Virus record (IMG/VR): IMGVR_UViG_3300033553_000668
Coordinates: 1-47,986 of that record
Strand: one strand, 5' to 3'
Length of the DNA: 47,986 nucleotides
Source of the DNA: a virus
Program-made: the position numbers and the translations under genes
Notes under the pieces: model-generated
What the model saw: the letters and a program-made list of their open reading frames with translations, nothing else
What the model was told of the DNA's origin: nothing
Databases searched by the model: none
In this document: positions 14,533-22,844 of the stretch, piece by piece
Numbering within the stretch: position 1 is the first letter of the stretch
Layout: the number at the start of each line of letters is the position of its first letter

Positions 14533-16210
14533 GAATGATAAATCAGCCGAATTAAGATTTGGCACCTGGGCAAAGCAAACTATTGATTTGGTTTCCCCCA
14601 AGGATCTGTTTTTGATCGCAGGCCGTGGAACTGCAAAAACCAGTGATATAGTTGCTGAAAGAACAATGGATATTGTTTTTGATATGCCAAGGGCCTACAC
14701 TGCTTTTGTAGCCGACACGTATGACAATGCTGTAAGAAACATTGCGCCAACAATGATTGAGGGTTGGTTAAGAAAAGGCTGGAAAGAAGGTGTTCATTTT
14801 GTTACTGATGAACGGCCTCCAAAGAAATGGGATGTACCCTATAAACCCCCAATGACTTTCAAGCATACCATTTCTACCTGGAACGGCCATTTCTTTAATA
14901 TTGGATCCCTTGCCCAGCCAACATCCCTGGCCGGTAACTCTTACCAACATTTTGTGGTGGATGAGGCAAAGAACTGCAACTTTGACAAGTTAAAGAAGCT
15001 GTTCCCTGCTTTGCGCGGTGACTTTACAGCCTTTGGCCACTCCCCTTATTTCCTTGGGATGACTGTGACAACAGATATGCCCAGGATAGGAGACGGAGAG
15101 CACGACTGGATCCTGAACTATCAAAAGGAAATGAATAACGAAAGGGTTCTTGCAACCCTGCAGGCGGGATTGGAATTGAACGATATTAAATTAAAATTGA
15201 TCAAGGCCCGGAAGCAAAGAAATAAAGCCAGGATTGAAAGCCTTACCAACAGATATACGATCTGGTATGAGCTATGGGTAAGATCCAGAATGGACCTTAC
15301 AATGTTTTTCACAGTTTCCACTTTTGCCAATGCTGAGATCCTGAGAAAAGTGTATTTTCAGAAAGCACTTCTTTCCCTGGGGACAGAAGAATTTAAAAGC
15401 GCGATCCTTTCTCTTAAAAATGAATTGAAGGCAGGGGAAAAATTCTATCTCAATTTAGGAGAGCATCATTTTATAGATGATGGCGTTTTCCTGAAGTATT
15501 ACGAGCAGTTTAAATTGACAGATGAAATTAAGGACAGCTCACAGGCTTTAAAATACATTCAGCACGATAAACCGTTAGATTGCGGGATTGACTTTGGGAA
15601 TATGTGTAGTATGGTCCTTGGACAGCAGAAAGGTAACTTTTACTACCTTTTAAAGAATATTCACACATTGGCACCCCAAAGCAGTAAAGAGCTCGCAAAA
15701 CAGTTTATTGACTTCTTCTCCGGACACACAAATAAAACGCTGAATATGTACTATGACCGTTCCGGGAACCAGTACCAGAATGTGAAGCGGGATTGGGCCA
15801 CAGAGATCAAGGATCATATTGAGAAATATGATGGTTTCTCTACCGGGTGGCACGTAAATTTAATGAGTAGGAATCAGCGTACAATTAGCCAGGAGGAAGA
15901 ATACAATTTTGCGAAAAAATTGTTTGGAGAATATTACCCCAATTTGCCCAGGATAAAAATTGATAAGCATCAATGTAAATTTTTGAAGAGTAGTTTGGAG
16001 CTCACAAAAATTAAAATGTCCAAGGATAAGAAAGGATCTACGATGCTTAATAAAGATAAGTCCACTGAGAAAAAACTTCCTCTTAAAAACCTTCCAATGC
16101 ATTCCACTAATTACAGTGATGCATTCAAATATTTAATTTACCGTCCGGATTGGGTTGAGCTGGCAGATAAGAAGGCTCCACAGAGCAATATTGAACCAGG
16201 CGTTTATTAA
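14510..16210 (+). CDS. terL: Terminase large subunit, 566 aa
   Basis: Packaging motor. Walker A A-G-R-G-T-A-K-T at residues 37-44, Walker B F-V-V-D-E at about 148-152, both in the N-terminal ATPase domain. The RNase-H-like nuclease domain shows C-G-I-D-F-G near 355, Y-Y-D-R-S-G-N near 413 and a final S-D-A-F-K-Y near 535, giving the three metal-binding acids. Insert between the domains is helical and basic (KLIKARKQRNKARIE). Cuts concatemers and pumps DNA through the portal. Length is typical. Followed by a bidirectional terminator. Confidence 0.92.
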   Translation: MKIPESLKNDKSAELRFGTWAKQTIDLVSPKDLFLIAGRGTAKTSDIVAERTMDIVFDMPRAYTAFVADTYDNAVRNIAPTMIEGWLRKGWKEGVHFVTDERPPKKWDVPYKPPMTFKHTISTWNGHFFNIGSLAQPTSLAGNSYQHFVVDEAKNCNFDKLKKLFPALRGDFTAFGHSPYFLGMTVTTDMPRIGDGEHDWILNYQKEMNNERVLATLQAGLELNDIKLKLIKARKQRNKARIESLTNRYTIWYELWVRSRMDLTMFFTVSTFANAEILRKVYFQKALLSLGTEEFKSAILSLKNELKAGEKFYLNLGEHHFIDDGVFLKYYEQFKLTDEIKDSSQALKYIQHDKPLDCGIDFGNMCSMVLGQQKGNFYYLLKNIHTLAPQSSKELAKQFIDFFSGHTNKTLNMYYDRSGNQYQNVKRDWATEIKDHIEKYDGFSTGWHVNLMSRNQRTISQEEEYNFAKKLFGEYYPNLPRIKIDKHQCKFLKSSLELTKIKMSKDKKGSTMLNKDKSTEKKLPLKNLPMHSTNYSDAFKYLIYRPDWVELADKKAPQSNIEPGVY

Positions 16211-16217
16211 AATTTAC

Positions 16218-16235
16218 CATATAAGCACTTATATG
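16218..16235. repeat. Perfect palindrome CATATAAGCACTTATATG
   Basis: Eighteen bases, directly after the terminase stop; no T-tract. Could stabilise the mRNA end or bind a protein. Confidence 0.5.
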
Positions 16236-16282
16236 TAATATCAAGAAATCAACCTATAGGTTTATTTACCAAATAAAAAAAA

Positions 16283-16332
16283 GCTTTCCTGTGGTAAGGA
16301 AAGCCACAAAATTCGCCCGCAAGGGCGAATTT
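16283..16332. terminator. Double hairpin, bidirectional terminator
   Basis: First stem GCTTTCCT/AGGAAAGC (16283-16304); second stem AAATTCGCCC with loop GCAA and GGGCGAATTT (16309-16332), then a T-run. Separates the rightward terminase unit from the converging leftward cassette. Confidence 0.88.
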
Positions 16333-16335
16333 TTT

Positions 16336-16980
16336 TTAAGGCTGTAAAATACTGATGGTTTTGTTTTTCCAGTACTCCAAATTTGTTATATATGTATGGG
16401 TTGGCTTGCTGTTTGCAAGTGTATCCATACAATAAACTATACCATCAATTTTATGAAAGGCTAAATTTATTGCTGCCATCTGGCAACAAATATTGTCAAG
16501 ATCTTGGCAAATATATTTATTACCCTTTGCAACTGTGTTTGCTGCTAATACCATTCTTCCACTTCCGCAGGCTGGCTCGTTTATTGTCTTGCCAAAAGTT
16601 TTTTCTTCAAGACTAAAACGGGCTATAATTTCACAAATCGCTGGAGGTGTAAAGAATTGGCCAAAAGAAGCTTTTTTGTAATTGCCTGCTAAAATTTCAT
16701 AGTAGGTTCCCAATGGGTCACACCAAGAAGAATCAGAAATATTTTTATCATAGTATTTCATCAGCTCCCCGAAAAGGTTTGAAAATAATTGAAGTTCCTT
16801 TTTATCATATCGTTTTATAATTTCAAAATATTCTTTTTCCCTGGTCCCGTGTCCCAGGCAGGAAATTACAATACCTAAAAAATCTCTATATACCTGGCTT
16901 ACATCGTGCCGGTAAACCAATGAATTAAAAACGGAGTTAAAATCTTTTAACTCCGTTGGTACCTCCCTTGTTTTAATCAT
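16336..16980 (-). CDS. HsdM-like N6-adenine methylase fragment-type protein, 214 aa
   Basis: Shows the target-side signature F-G-Q-F-F-T-P-P (106-113) and SAM motif I E-P-A-C-G-S-G-R-M (135-143), followed by Q-D-L-D. The expected catalytic NPPY/F (motif IV) is absent: the chain ends at 214 after YITNLEYWKNKTISILQP. Full N6 methylases of this kind have 400 or more residues. Short forms like this occur on Bacteroidota plasmids and phages and may bind SAM and DNA without methylating, or need a partner. Last gene of the leftward cassette; overlaps the next gene's end. Confidence 0.78.
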   Translation of the reverse strand: MIKTREVPTELKDFNSVFNSLVYRHDVSQVYRDFLGIVISCLGHGTREKEYFEIIKRYDKKELQLFSNLFGELMKYYDKNISDSSWCDPLGTYYEILAGNYKKASFGQFFTPPAICEIIARFSLEEKTFGKTINEPACGSGRMVLAANTVAKGNKYICQDLDNICCQMAAINLAFHKIDGIVYCMDTLANSKPTHTYITNLEYWKNKTISILQP

Positions 16981-17353
16981 TTTTTGGGGTTCTGGCTGCT
17001 ACTTGCGCATTGCTAAAAATGAAGCTCACAGGGAAAAATTTATCTTCTTCCGTTTCTCCTTCTGTCTTTTTTCCTTGCTCCTGATCCTGCACCGCTTTAG
17101 GTCTTCCCCAGACTAAAAAAGCCTGCTCTCCTTTTTTAACTGCCTTCCCTTCTTTCAGCCATCCCTTAAAGGTTCTAAATTCTTTATGCTCGCCCTTTTT
17201 ATGAATAAAATCTACTATTATATCATTCACTTTTAACTCGTTTATTTCGTGAATTTCTGCATCGTTCTTGGCGTTGTGCAAAAGTTGTTCTTTGATTTCC
17301 ATTGCTTTTACTGAATATGATTTTAAAAGCTCTCTTTTTTCCTGTATGCTCAT
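16973..17353 (-). CDS. ArdC-N-like antirestriction protein, 126 aa
   Basis: Central motif FRTFKGWLKEGKAVKKGEQA then FLVWGRPK (about 58-86) matches the N-terminal, ssDNA-binding part of ArdC-type antirestriction proteins. In that family T-F-x-x-W-x-x-x-G-x-x-V-x-K-G-E is diagnostic. The C-terminal zinc-peptidase domain of full ArdC is missing. A highly charged linker (QEQGKKTEGETEEDKFF) and a short tail follow. Preceded by the leader box. Likely protects incoming phage DNA or acts with the methylase-like neighbour. Confidence 0.65.
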   Translation of the reverse strand: MSIQEKRELLKSYSVKAMEIKEQLLHNAKNDAEIHEINELKVNDIIVDFIHKKGEHKEFRTFKGWLKEGKAVKKGEQAFLVWGRPKAVQDQEQGKKTEGETEEDKFFPVSFIFSNAQVAARTPKND

Positions 17354-17376
17354 AATTTCTAAAATTTGAATTGTTG

Positions 17377-17832
17377 TTATATTATTCCTTCGTCTGCGAA
17401 ACTGAAATATCCCTTTGTTGTAATAATTACGTGGTCTAAAAGTTTAATATCAAGGAGCTGCGCCCCTTCTTTTAATTTCTTGGTTAGTTGTTTGTCCGCT
17501 TCGGAGGGGTTTAGGTTTCCGCTCGGGTGGTTGTGAAAGGCAATAAAAGCGACTGCATTAGCTTTTATTAGGTTCTGATATACTATGCGCATATCTACAA
17601 GGGTACCAGTGATTCCTCCTTTGCTTAACTCTGCCACTCCTAAAACGTGGTTTGAATTATTCAAAAGAATTATATTAAATCTTTCGTGGTGTTCTATATA
17701 TTCCTTGCTTACCTCCTGCCCTATTTCATAAACTGAATTTGAGCTGGTTATTTTTTCACAGTCGGCAAAATATTTTCCGAATTTGTAAGAGATTGTAACC
17801 TCTGCAATGTCGTAACGTGGTTTAAATTCCAT
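17377..17832 (-). CDS. radC: RadC-like JAB-domain protein, 151 aa
   Basis: JAB/MPN metalloprotease-fold signature H100-N-H102-P-S-G-N-L-N-P-S-x-x-D113, the RadC motif. Preceding strands (NIILLNNSNHVLGVAELSKG) fit the domain. Lacks the N-terminal HhH domain of chromosomal RadC. This short form is common on plasmids and phages beside antirestriction genes. Biochemical role remains unsettled in the literature. Part of the leftward cassette. Confidence 0.88.
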   Translation of the reverse strand: MEFKPRYDIAEVTISYKFGKYFADCEKITSSNSVYEIGQEVSKEYIEHHERFNIILLNNSNHVLGVAELSKGGITGTLVDMRIVYQNLIKANAVAFIAFHNHPSGNLNPSEADKQLTKKLKEGAQLLDIKLLDHVIITTKGYFSFADEGII

Positions 17833-17833
17833 C

Positions 17834-18052
17834 TTAAAAAACGTATTCGGTTAAATCACTTTCTGCCCTGTGTTCTTCAATAAAAAAATCTGCGATTGCC
17901 TGCGCCCTGTTAAAAGCTCTGGTGGCTTTGCGCTTGAAATATTCATAATCTGAATAGTTAAAAACCTTTGAAAGTCCTTGAGCGTGAAGGATTGATTTAA
18001 CTTGCTCACTAATAAGGAAAGGGTTACTTTTGCTTGTGCGTTGTTTAGTCAT
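17834..18052 (-). CDS. Hypothetical basic protein of the accessory cassette, 72 aa
   Basis: Opens MTKQRTSKSNPFLISEQVKS; mostly helical and basic with Arg/Ala clusters (FKRKATRAFNRAQAIADFFI). The leader box sits just before the ATG and a terminator-shaped hairpin sits before that. One base separates it from radC. Function unknown; small helical proteins of this type accompany RadC on mobile elements. Confidence 0.65.
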   Translation of the reverse strand: MTKQRTSKSNPFLISEQVKSILHAQGLSKVFNYSDYEYFKRKATRAFNRAQAIADFFIEEHRAESDLTEYVF

Positions 18053-18071
18053 AACGTGTAAAATTTGAATT

Positions 18072-18105
18072 AAAACCCCTGCGAGCTGCGAACTTTCAGG
18101 GGTTT
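18072..18105 (-). terminator. Hairpin between first and second cassette genes
   Basis: On the minus strand AAACCCCTG pairs with CAGGGGTTT around a 15-base loop, followed by a T-run (TTTTAATTC). Partial terminator or attenuator that would lower expression of the downstream cassette genes. Confidence 0.65.
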
Positions 18106-18115
18106 ATTATTAATA

Positions 18116-18499
18116 TTAAATTTGAAAATTGATAATTTGGTTTCCTGTCTCTTCCTTTAATTCGGTTAATTCAGTTTCCACAAATCCTAAAAGCTTTTCA
18201 ATTGTAACAGGGTTACTAATTGTAAAGTGATAACCATTGTTTGCAGTAAATTCCATTTTGGAAAGTGTGCCATCATTACTGGCATTAAAATTTGTCAAGT
18301 CGTCTAACTTCCTGTCAATCTTTTGTTTTTTCTCCGCCAGACGGTTAAGGGTTTCAAGTTTTTTAATCCTTGCATCTGCTGTCGGGTTTAAAATTTCGTC
18401 AATTTGAGAAGCTGACTTTTTTACTTCTGCGCTGTTTTCTTGTTGCGCTTTTTCGATTTTTGCAGTTTCTTTTTTTACTGCGGTTTTTGTGTTACTCAT
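18116..18499 (-). CDS. Coiled-coil protein, first gene of the leftward cassette, 127 aa
   Basis: Residues 1-75 are almost all Lys/Glu/Ala/Gln (KKETAKIEKAQQENSAEVKK), a long coiled coil; 76-127 is a compact domain (NGYHFTISNPVTIEKLLGFV). No recognised family. First in its operon, downstream of the GTCGT/ACGAC operator, so probably the most strongly expressed cassette gene. Confidence 0.7.
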   Translation of the reverse strand: MSNTKTAVKKETAKIEKAQQENSAEVKKSASQIDEILNPTADARIKKLETLNRLAEKKQKIDRKLDDLTNFNASNDGTLSKMEFTANNGYHFTISNPVTIEKLLGFVETELTELKEETGNQIINFQI

Positions 18500-18529
18500 A
18501 ACGGTTATATTTTGATGTTTAACTTACGT

Positions 18530-18537
18530 TAAAGATA
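18530..18537 (-). promoter_or_regulatory. -7 box of the leftward cassette promoter
   Basis: Minus-strand TATCTTTA lies 7-14 bases downstream of the inverted repeat at 18542-18564, so the repeat covers the -33 region. Predicted leader about 24 nt to the ATG at 18499. Confidence 0.45.
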
Positions 18538-18541
18538 CGAA

Positions 18542-18564
18542 AAAGTCGTTAAATAAACGACTTT
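18542..18564. promoter_or_regulatory. Operator AAAGTCGTT-N5-AACGACTTT
   Basis: Perfect 9-bp arms. On the minus strand the 17-base core GTCGTTTATTTAACGAC differs at one base from the copy at 23310-23326 (GTCGTATATTTAACGAC). Shared regulator site for two transcription units. Confidence 0.7.
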
Positions 18565-18971
18565 CAAAGCATTTATTTTGCTGTTTTTGGTAAAAAAAAC
18601 CTTCTTTTTTACCTTCTTTTCCTTAAAAAATTACCTCAAAAGTTCACCCGTTTAAATCTTCTTTTTTTAATTGTCTGAAAACGAGCATACAAACCCCGAG
18701 CATTTTTCTTGCGAAGGGGGTTGTATTAGAGAAGACCCCGCCCCACTAAGTCCCGTTATTGCAATTGCAGAAAGTCAAAATTTATGAGAAATATGACGGC
18801 ACCCCCGCAGGTCACTGTTTACGGGGGTTGCCAGAGCAGGCACCCAACCAATTATGTATTTATTCCAATTATTTGGTGCCAACCAACCAACCAGATACAG
18901 GGTAACACCAGTGTTTACGGGTGGTGGCGTGTGTCACACCTTCAACCATTTTATTCAAATACACTTGTATT
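18565..18971. other. Hairpin-rich noncoding region before the portal operon (candidate packaging site)
   Basis: No credible gene. Contains pyrimidine tracts, then several GC-rich inverted repeats. ACAAxCCCC pairs with GGGGxTTGT (about 18688-18724). GGC-x2-CCCCG pairs with CGGGG-x2-GCC (about 18799-18832). GGCACC pairs with GGTGCC (about 18838-18883), and CACCA with TGGTG (about 18905-18927). A short unit TGTTTACGGG occurs twice (near 18816 and 18912). Between terminase and portal genes such structure often marks cos or pac. Late promoter 4 closes it. Confidence 0.45.
18933..18967 (+). promoter_or_regulatory. Late promoter 4 (portal operon)
   Basis: GTCACACCTTCA at 18933-18944 and TACACTTG at 18960-18967, at the class spacing. 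The predicted start coincides with the ATG at 18972, so the mRNA may be leaderless. Confidence 0.75.
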
Positions 18972-19256
18972 ATGGATGCAACCACAACCAGTAAGCTTTA
19001 TGCAGTTCTCAAGCGTATGCGTGAGCTAACCAAAGCGGGCGTTCCCTTTGACATTGAGTACTACTCCTATCAGGAGAGCAAGGGAGTAACCAACGGTTAT
19101 AAGAAGGCTAAAGGTGTAGTGCTTCGCTCAGGTCTCAGTAAGAAGTACAGTGATAAAAGTGAAACCCTGGTTGGTTTCAAGCAGGATAATGATAACAGGT
19201 TCTTTAACCTTCCTCTATTAATTAAGTTCAATAATAAGTATATCAATGAATATTGA
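18972..19256 (+). CDS. Hypothetical protein before the portal gene, 94 aa
   Basis: ATG 18972 (MDATTTSKLYAVLKRMRELT) chosen over an upstream TTG at 18921 that would lie before the promoter. Small basic protein with a possible SH3-like middle (GVTNGYKKAKGVVLRSGLSK). It overlaps the portal start by 11 bases. Likely virion-related by position. Predicted to be translated from a leaderless or nearly leaderless mRNA. Confidence 0.7.
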   Translation: MDATTTSKLYAVLKRMRELTKAGVPFDIEYYSYQESKGVTNGYKKAKGVVLRSGLSKKYSDKSETLVGFKQDNDNRFFNLPLLIKFNNKYINEY

Positions 19257-20628
19257 AAGACACGGTGAGAATGCCATTGTTGATAGCGAGGATGTAGTCT
19301 TCTCGTTTGAGGTAAGTGAAAATCCCAGAGACTTTGAACAGACCAGGAGAGCGAGAGCTGAAGACTCCTTGGCCTGGAGTAACAATCACCAGACCCATCA
19401 CATTGGAGACTGGAGGATCTTGCCTTATGGTGATAACAATGATCTTCCTAACATCATTAAGAATACTGTACAGAATAATTCTATTGTACCTGGTATACTA
19501 AAGAAGAAAACAGGTATGCTATGGGGTAAAGGTCCCAAGCTATATAAGGAGGGCTTTGATAGTAAGTTCAACCTGGTAAGGGAATGGAAAGAAGATGAGG
19601 AGATCCAGTCCTGGTTGGACAGTTGGAATGCTGAAGACTATATTGCCAAGTGTAATGTGGATTACAACCACATAGAAGGATCCTTCTCTAAGTTCGTACT
19701 TACCAGAGGTGGCCGTATAGGGCAGCCTAAGATTGCCAAACTGGAGCACGTTCCACCAGATAAAGGAAGACTGGCCATTACTCTTAATAGTAAAGAGGTT
19801 AAGCCTTCACACGTTATTGTAAATGATTGGTTCCTTACCCATCTTGATCATCTTACTGACTTCCGGGTATATCCAATATTTGATTTTCAGAAACCCTTTG
19901 ATCACAGGAACAGTATCTACTATTCCAATATGTACAGCTTCTGTACGGATTACTATACTGTACCGGATATCTATGGCTCCCTGGAATGGATCAGGAGAAG
20001 TACTGCAGTACCCCTAATCCTTAAAGCACTGTCAAAGAATTCAATCAATGTAAAGTACCACATCACTTCTCCCAGGGCCTTTTGGGATAATAAAAAGAAA
20101 GTGATTATGGATAACTGCACCAGGTTAGGTAAAGATTACGAGGATCAGATGCTGGTAGATTATCAAAACACATTTTTAAAAGGAGTGGCCAAGGTTCTAT
20201 CCGGAGAATCAAATGCCGGAAAGTTCTGGCATACTGTTGAGGATATGGTGGTAGAAGGTAATTCCCTGGAGAAAGCAGGCTGGACCATCAAACCAATTGA
20301 TCAGAACATTAAGGACTTTGCCGAAACCCAGATTAAAATAGGTGAGCGTGCAGATCGTGCCACAGCTGCCGGGGTTGGGGTTCATAGTGCTATTGGAGGC
20401 ACAGGAAAAGAAGGTCACAGCGATTCGGGAAGTGAGCAGCTGTATGCGCTTCAGAATTATTTAACTACCGGTATTGACATTCCAGAAATGATTGTCTTAA
20501 AGGCTGTAAACTTTGCCATTAAAGCCAACTTCCCTAAGAAAAAATTAAAGCTTGGATTCTACCATACTACTCCCTCCAGGGAGCAGGACAAAACCGAAAG
20601 TGACCGTTCCAAAAACCAACCAATATGA
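19246..20628 (+). CDS. Portal protein, 460 aa
   Basis: Dodecameric ring at the capsid vertex through which DNA is packed. Evidence is the size, place after terminase, and portal-like composition. There is an N-terminal wing (WSNNHQTHHIGDWRILPYGD), a middle Tyr-rich sheet and a C-terminal helical part (KAGWTIKPIDQNIKDFAETQ) ending in a His/Pro tail. The segment IGERADRATAAGVG and the SEQLYALQNYL helix are typical of phage portal C-termini. The order capsid-terminase-portal is inverted from the common terminase-portal-capsid order. Moderately sure. Confidence 0.72.
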   Translation: MNIERHGENAIVDSEDVVFSFEVSENPRDFEQTRRARAEDSLAWSNNHQTHHIGDWRILPYGDNNDLPNIIKNTVQNNSIVPGILKKKTGMLWGKGPKLYKEGFDSKFNLVREWKEDEEIQSWLDSWNAEDYIAKCNVDYNHIEGSFSKFVLTRGGRIGQPKIAKLEHVPPDKGRLAITLNSKEVKPSHVIVNDWFLTHLDHLTDFRVYPIFDFQKPFDHRNSIYYSNMYSFCTDYYTVPDIYGSLEWIRRSTAVPLILKALSKNSINVKYHITSPRAFWDNKKKVIMDNCTRLGKDYEDQMLVDYQNTFLKGVAKVLSGESNAGKFWHTVEDMVVEGNSLEKAGWTIKPIDQNIKDFAETQIKIGERADRATAAGVGVHSAIGGTGKEGHSDSGSEQLYALQNYLTTGIDIPEMIVLKAVNFAIKANFPKKKLKLGFYHTTPSREQDKTESDRSKNQPI

Positions 20629-21620
20629 AGTTAATATTTAAAGAGGATTCAGCTGAGATTAGTGAGCTATTGGGTTTTGTAGATGCTGATGTGGAAATAA
20701 ATAAGATTAGGAGTGATCTTTATACAGCTACCAATGAAATAGTTTCTCTTATTGGCCAGGAGGTGTACGATTACGTTCAGGGCCTTTATGTTGCTGAGGA
20801 TGCTGATAATAAATTTTTAATTTATTGTGTTCAATATCCAATAGCTGTTAATGCCTGGAGACTTTATGTTCCTTCCGGAGATCTTGCCCATACCAACAAT
20901 GGCCGTAAAATGCGCAACGATGATTCCACGGGTGAAAAATCTGCTTTTGAGTGGATGATCAACCGGGATAATGATGCGATGGAAAAAAGATATTACAAAG
21001 CCCTGGATACTCTTCTGGATTATCTTGATAAGACAAACCTCATTATTAAGCCTGCAGTTTTGGATCCGGCAACCGATGCTGTGAAATGGAAAGATACTGA
21101 AGCTTTTCAAAAAACCCATAAGCTGTTTGTTCGTACCACTGCAGATTTTGAGGAATCTTTTGCCATTCATTCGCGCTTATTATTATTAAAACTACAACCA
21201 GGATTGCATATATGTGAACGTGATGAGATTCTTCCCAGGTTAGGCAAGGAAAGATTTGATCTTCTTAAGCAATCTGTAAAGGATCCTGCAGCTGAGGGGG
21301 ATGAACAGTTAATAGCTCTCATCAAAGAAGCTTGCGTATACTCCGCTCTTTCGTGGGGTTTACGTAGGCTTCGCGTGTTGCTTTTGCCGGAAGGTGTTTT
21401 GCAGCGGTACAGCGGAGAACGTGTTAACAGTATTAATACTAAGGCTCCTGAGAAACTTGAAGCTGAACTCGCAGCACAATCCTTTGCAGCTGACGCGGAA
21501 AAAGTACTGAAGGCAATTGAAAGCTACATCAAACCAGCTCCTACAGAAGATGAAATCAAGGAGGGAAAGATTTTTCCAAATTCCTGTTTCAATGAAGACG
21601 ACAATTTTCTATCCACTTAA
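20625..21620 (+). CDS. Head-tail connector-type protein (DUF6712-like), 331 aa
   Basis: Starts in the portal stop (ATGA). All-helical N-terminal domain (about 1-180) with YPIAVNAWRLYVP, then a second helical domain with conserved Trp (SALSWGLRRLRVLLLPEGVL). This matches my memory of a Bacteroidota phage family placed directly after the portal (DUF6712). It probably forms the ring between portal and tail. Family name recalled, not searched. Confidence 0.6.
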   Translation: MKLIFKEDSAEISELLGFVDADVEINKIRSDLYTATNEIVSLIGQEVYDYVQGLYVAEDADNKFLIYCVQYPIAVNAWRLYVPSGDLAHTNNGRKMRNDDSTGEKSAFEWMINRDNDAMEKRYYKALDTLLDYLDKTNLIIKPAVLDPATDAVKWKDTEAFQKTHKLFVRTTADFEESFAIHSRLLLLKLQPGLHICERDEILPRLGKERFDLLKQSVKDPAAEGDEQLIALIKEACVYSALSWGLRRLRVLLLPEGVLQRYSGERVNSINTKAPEKLEAELAAQSFAADAEKVLKAIESYIKPAPTEDEIKEGKIFPNSCFNEDDNFLST

Positions 21621-21636
21621 ATAACAACAAACGACA

Positions 21637-21948
21637 ATGACAAAAATTTTTAAGATTCTCGCTCAGTTTTTCAGTAACCTTTGGAACTTTCGCAGTATTT
21701 CCAAATTCAAGAAGATCAATAAAAAACTTCATACCGAGGTAAAGAACCAGGACAAAGAACGGGCTCAATTCCTGCACGAATTCCGTTTTTACCTCAGGAA
21801 ATATCTAAAGCGTGATGTTAGCGGTAAATACATTCCAATCAAGGGAAAGAATAAGGCTGAGATCTATTCAACCATTATGGCCGTGCACGGTGCCAGGTTA
21901 AAACAATTGAATCTTACTTTTACTGAAAACCTTGAAATCAAACTATGA
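21637..21948 (+). CDS. Hypothetical basic protein, 103 aa
   Basis: Lys/Arg-rich helical protein (KIFKILAQFFSNLWNFRSIS; FRFYLRKYLKRDVSGKYIPI). It overlaps the next gene by 4 bases (ATGA). In the connector operon; no known domain. High charge suggests contact with DNA or an acidic partner. Confidence 0.65.
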   Translation: MTKIFKILAQFFSNLWNFRSISKFKKINKKLHTEVKNQDKERAQFLHEFRFYLRKYLKRDVSGKYIPIKGKNKAEIYSTIMAVHGARLKQLNLTFTENLEIKL

Positions 21949-22844
21949 TCTTACTGGAAATCCCTGAAACAAAAAGGAAAATTTATCTTCCGGAGAATCT
22001 GGCTGAATGTGATAGCAACCAATATGCAGATGCATCATTGTTGATGTTTCAATTTCAGCAGGGAAAGATGAGTTATGAAGATTTTAGGATTGAAATGCTT
22101 TACCGGCTTTTAAATTTAAAAAAAGGGAAAAGCAAACTTGGAGTTGATCAAAAGGAAGAGATGAACAGCACAATTTATATGCTGTCTCAAAGGATAGATT
22201 CATTTTTTGAAAAGGACGCAGATGATAAGATGATCATCAAGCAGTATTATATTAAAAATCACACTCCAACGATCCGGGATGCATTCAAAAAATGGTATGG
22301 GCCCGCAGATGAATTTAATGATATCACTTTTGGTCAATACGTTGACGCTTTAAATATTTACAGTCTCCTGGAGCAAAAACCAAATGCAGATCTGCTGTAC
22401 AGGTTAATGGCTATTTTTTACCACCAGAAAGGGAGAGTTTATGATCCTAAGAAGGTGGAGGCTAATGCCACGCATTTTAGATATGTTCATTTTGGAAGGG
22501 TTTATGGGTTTTTCCTGCTCTTTGCCAGTTTCCAGAAATATTTATTTTCTGCCAAAGTTTATTACCAGGGTAATGAACTGGATCTTTCCATACTCTTTGA
22601 AAAAGATAAGGAGGAAGAGAAGGAAAAAGAAACTGTGGAAAGTAAGATCCCTGGAATAGGAATGCTCAGCATTGCTCACCAATTAGCAGAAAGCCAAGTT
22701 TATGGACCAATTCAAGAGGTCAGGAAGACCGATTTTTGGGAAATAATATTAAGGCTGTACGATATCCGGAAAAGGGATCTTGATCACCAGGCCGATAGAA
22801 AAAGACAGGATGAACTCGCCAAAGCTAATTCAAAAAAGAAATGA
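21945..22844 (+). CDS. Hypothetical virion-assembly protein, 299 aa
   Basis: Opens MILLEIPETKRKIYLPENLA with a beta start, then a long helical body with many aromatics, and a Lys/Glu C-terminal tail (KRQDELAKANSKKK). I recall similar proteins in Bacteroidota siphophages upstream of tail genes, possibly assembly chaperones. No frameshift signal seen at its end. Overlaps both neighbours by 4 bases. Confidence 0.6.
   Translation: MILLEIPETKRKIYLPENLAECDSNQYADASLLMFQFQQGKMSYEDFRIEMLYRLLNLKKGKSKLGVDQKEEMNSTIYMLSQRIDSFFEKDADDKMIIKQYYIKNHTPTIRDAFKKWYGPADEFNDITFGQYVDALNIYSLLEQKPNADLLYRLMAIFYHQKGRVYDPKKVEANATHFRYVHFGRVYGFFLLFASFQKYLFSAKVYYQGNELDLSILFEKDKEEEKEKETVESKIPGIGMLSIAHQLAESQVYGPIQEVRKTDFWEIILRLYDIRKRDLDHQADRKRQDELAKANSKKK

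Noticed and set aside
16717-16725. GTCACACC-like sequence inside the methylase-like gene
   Set aside because: It continues AAGAAG rather than TTAA, has no -7 box at the class spacing and lies within a gene read the other way.
18784-19029. Open frame of 81 codons on the plus strand in the hairpin region
   Set aside because: It is made of repeated hairpin arms, runs through late promoter 4 and overlaps the better supported gene at 18972; composition is unlike a protein.
21945-22844. Frameshift tail-chaperone pair upstream of the tape measure gene
   Set aside because: No slippery heptamer with an open shifted frame was found here or in 30-32 kb; the only good signal is at 12053.
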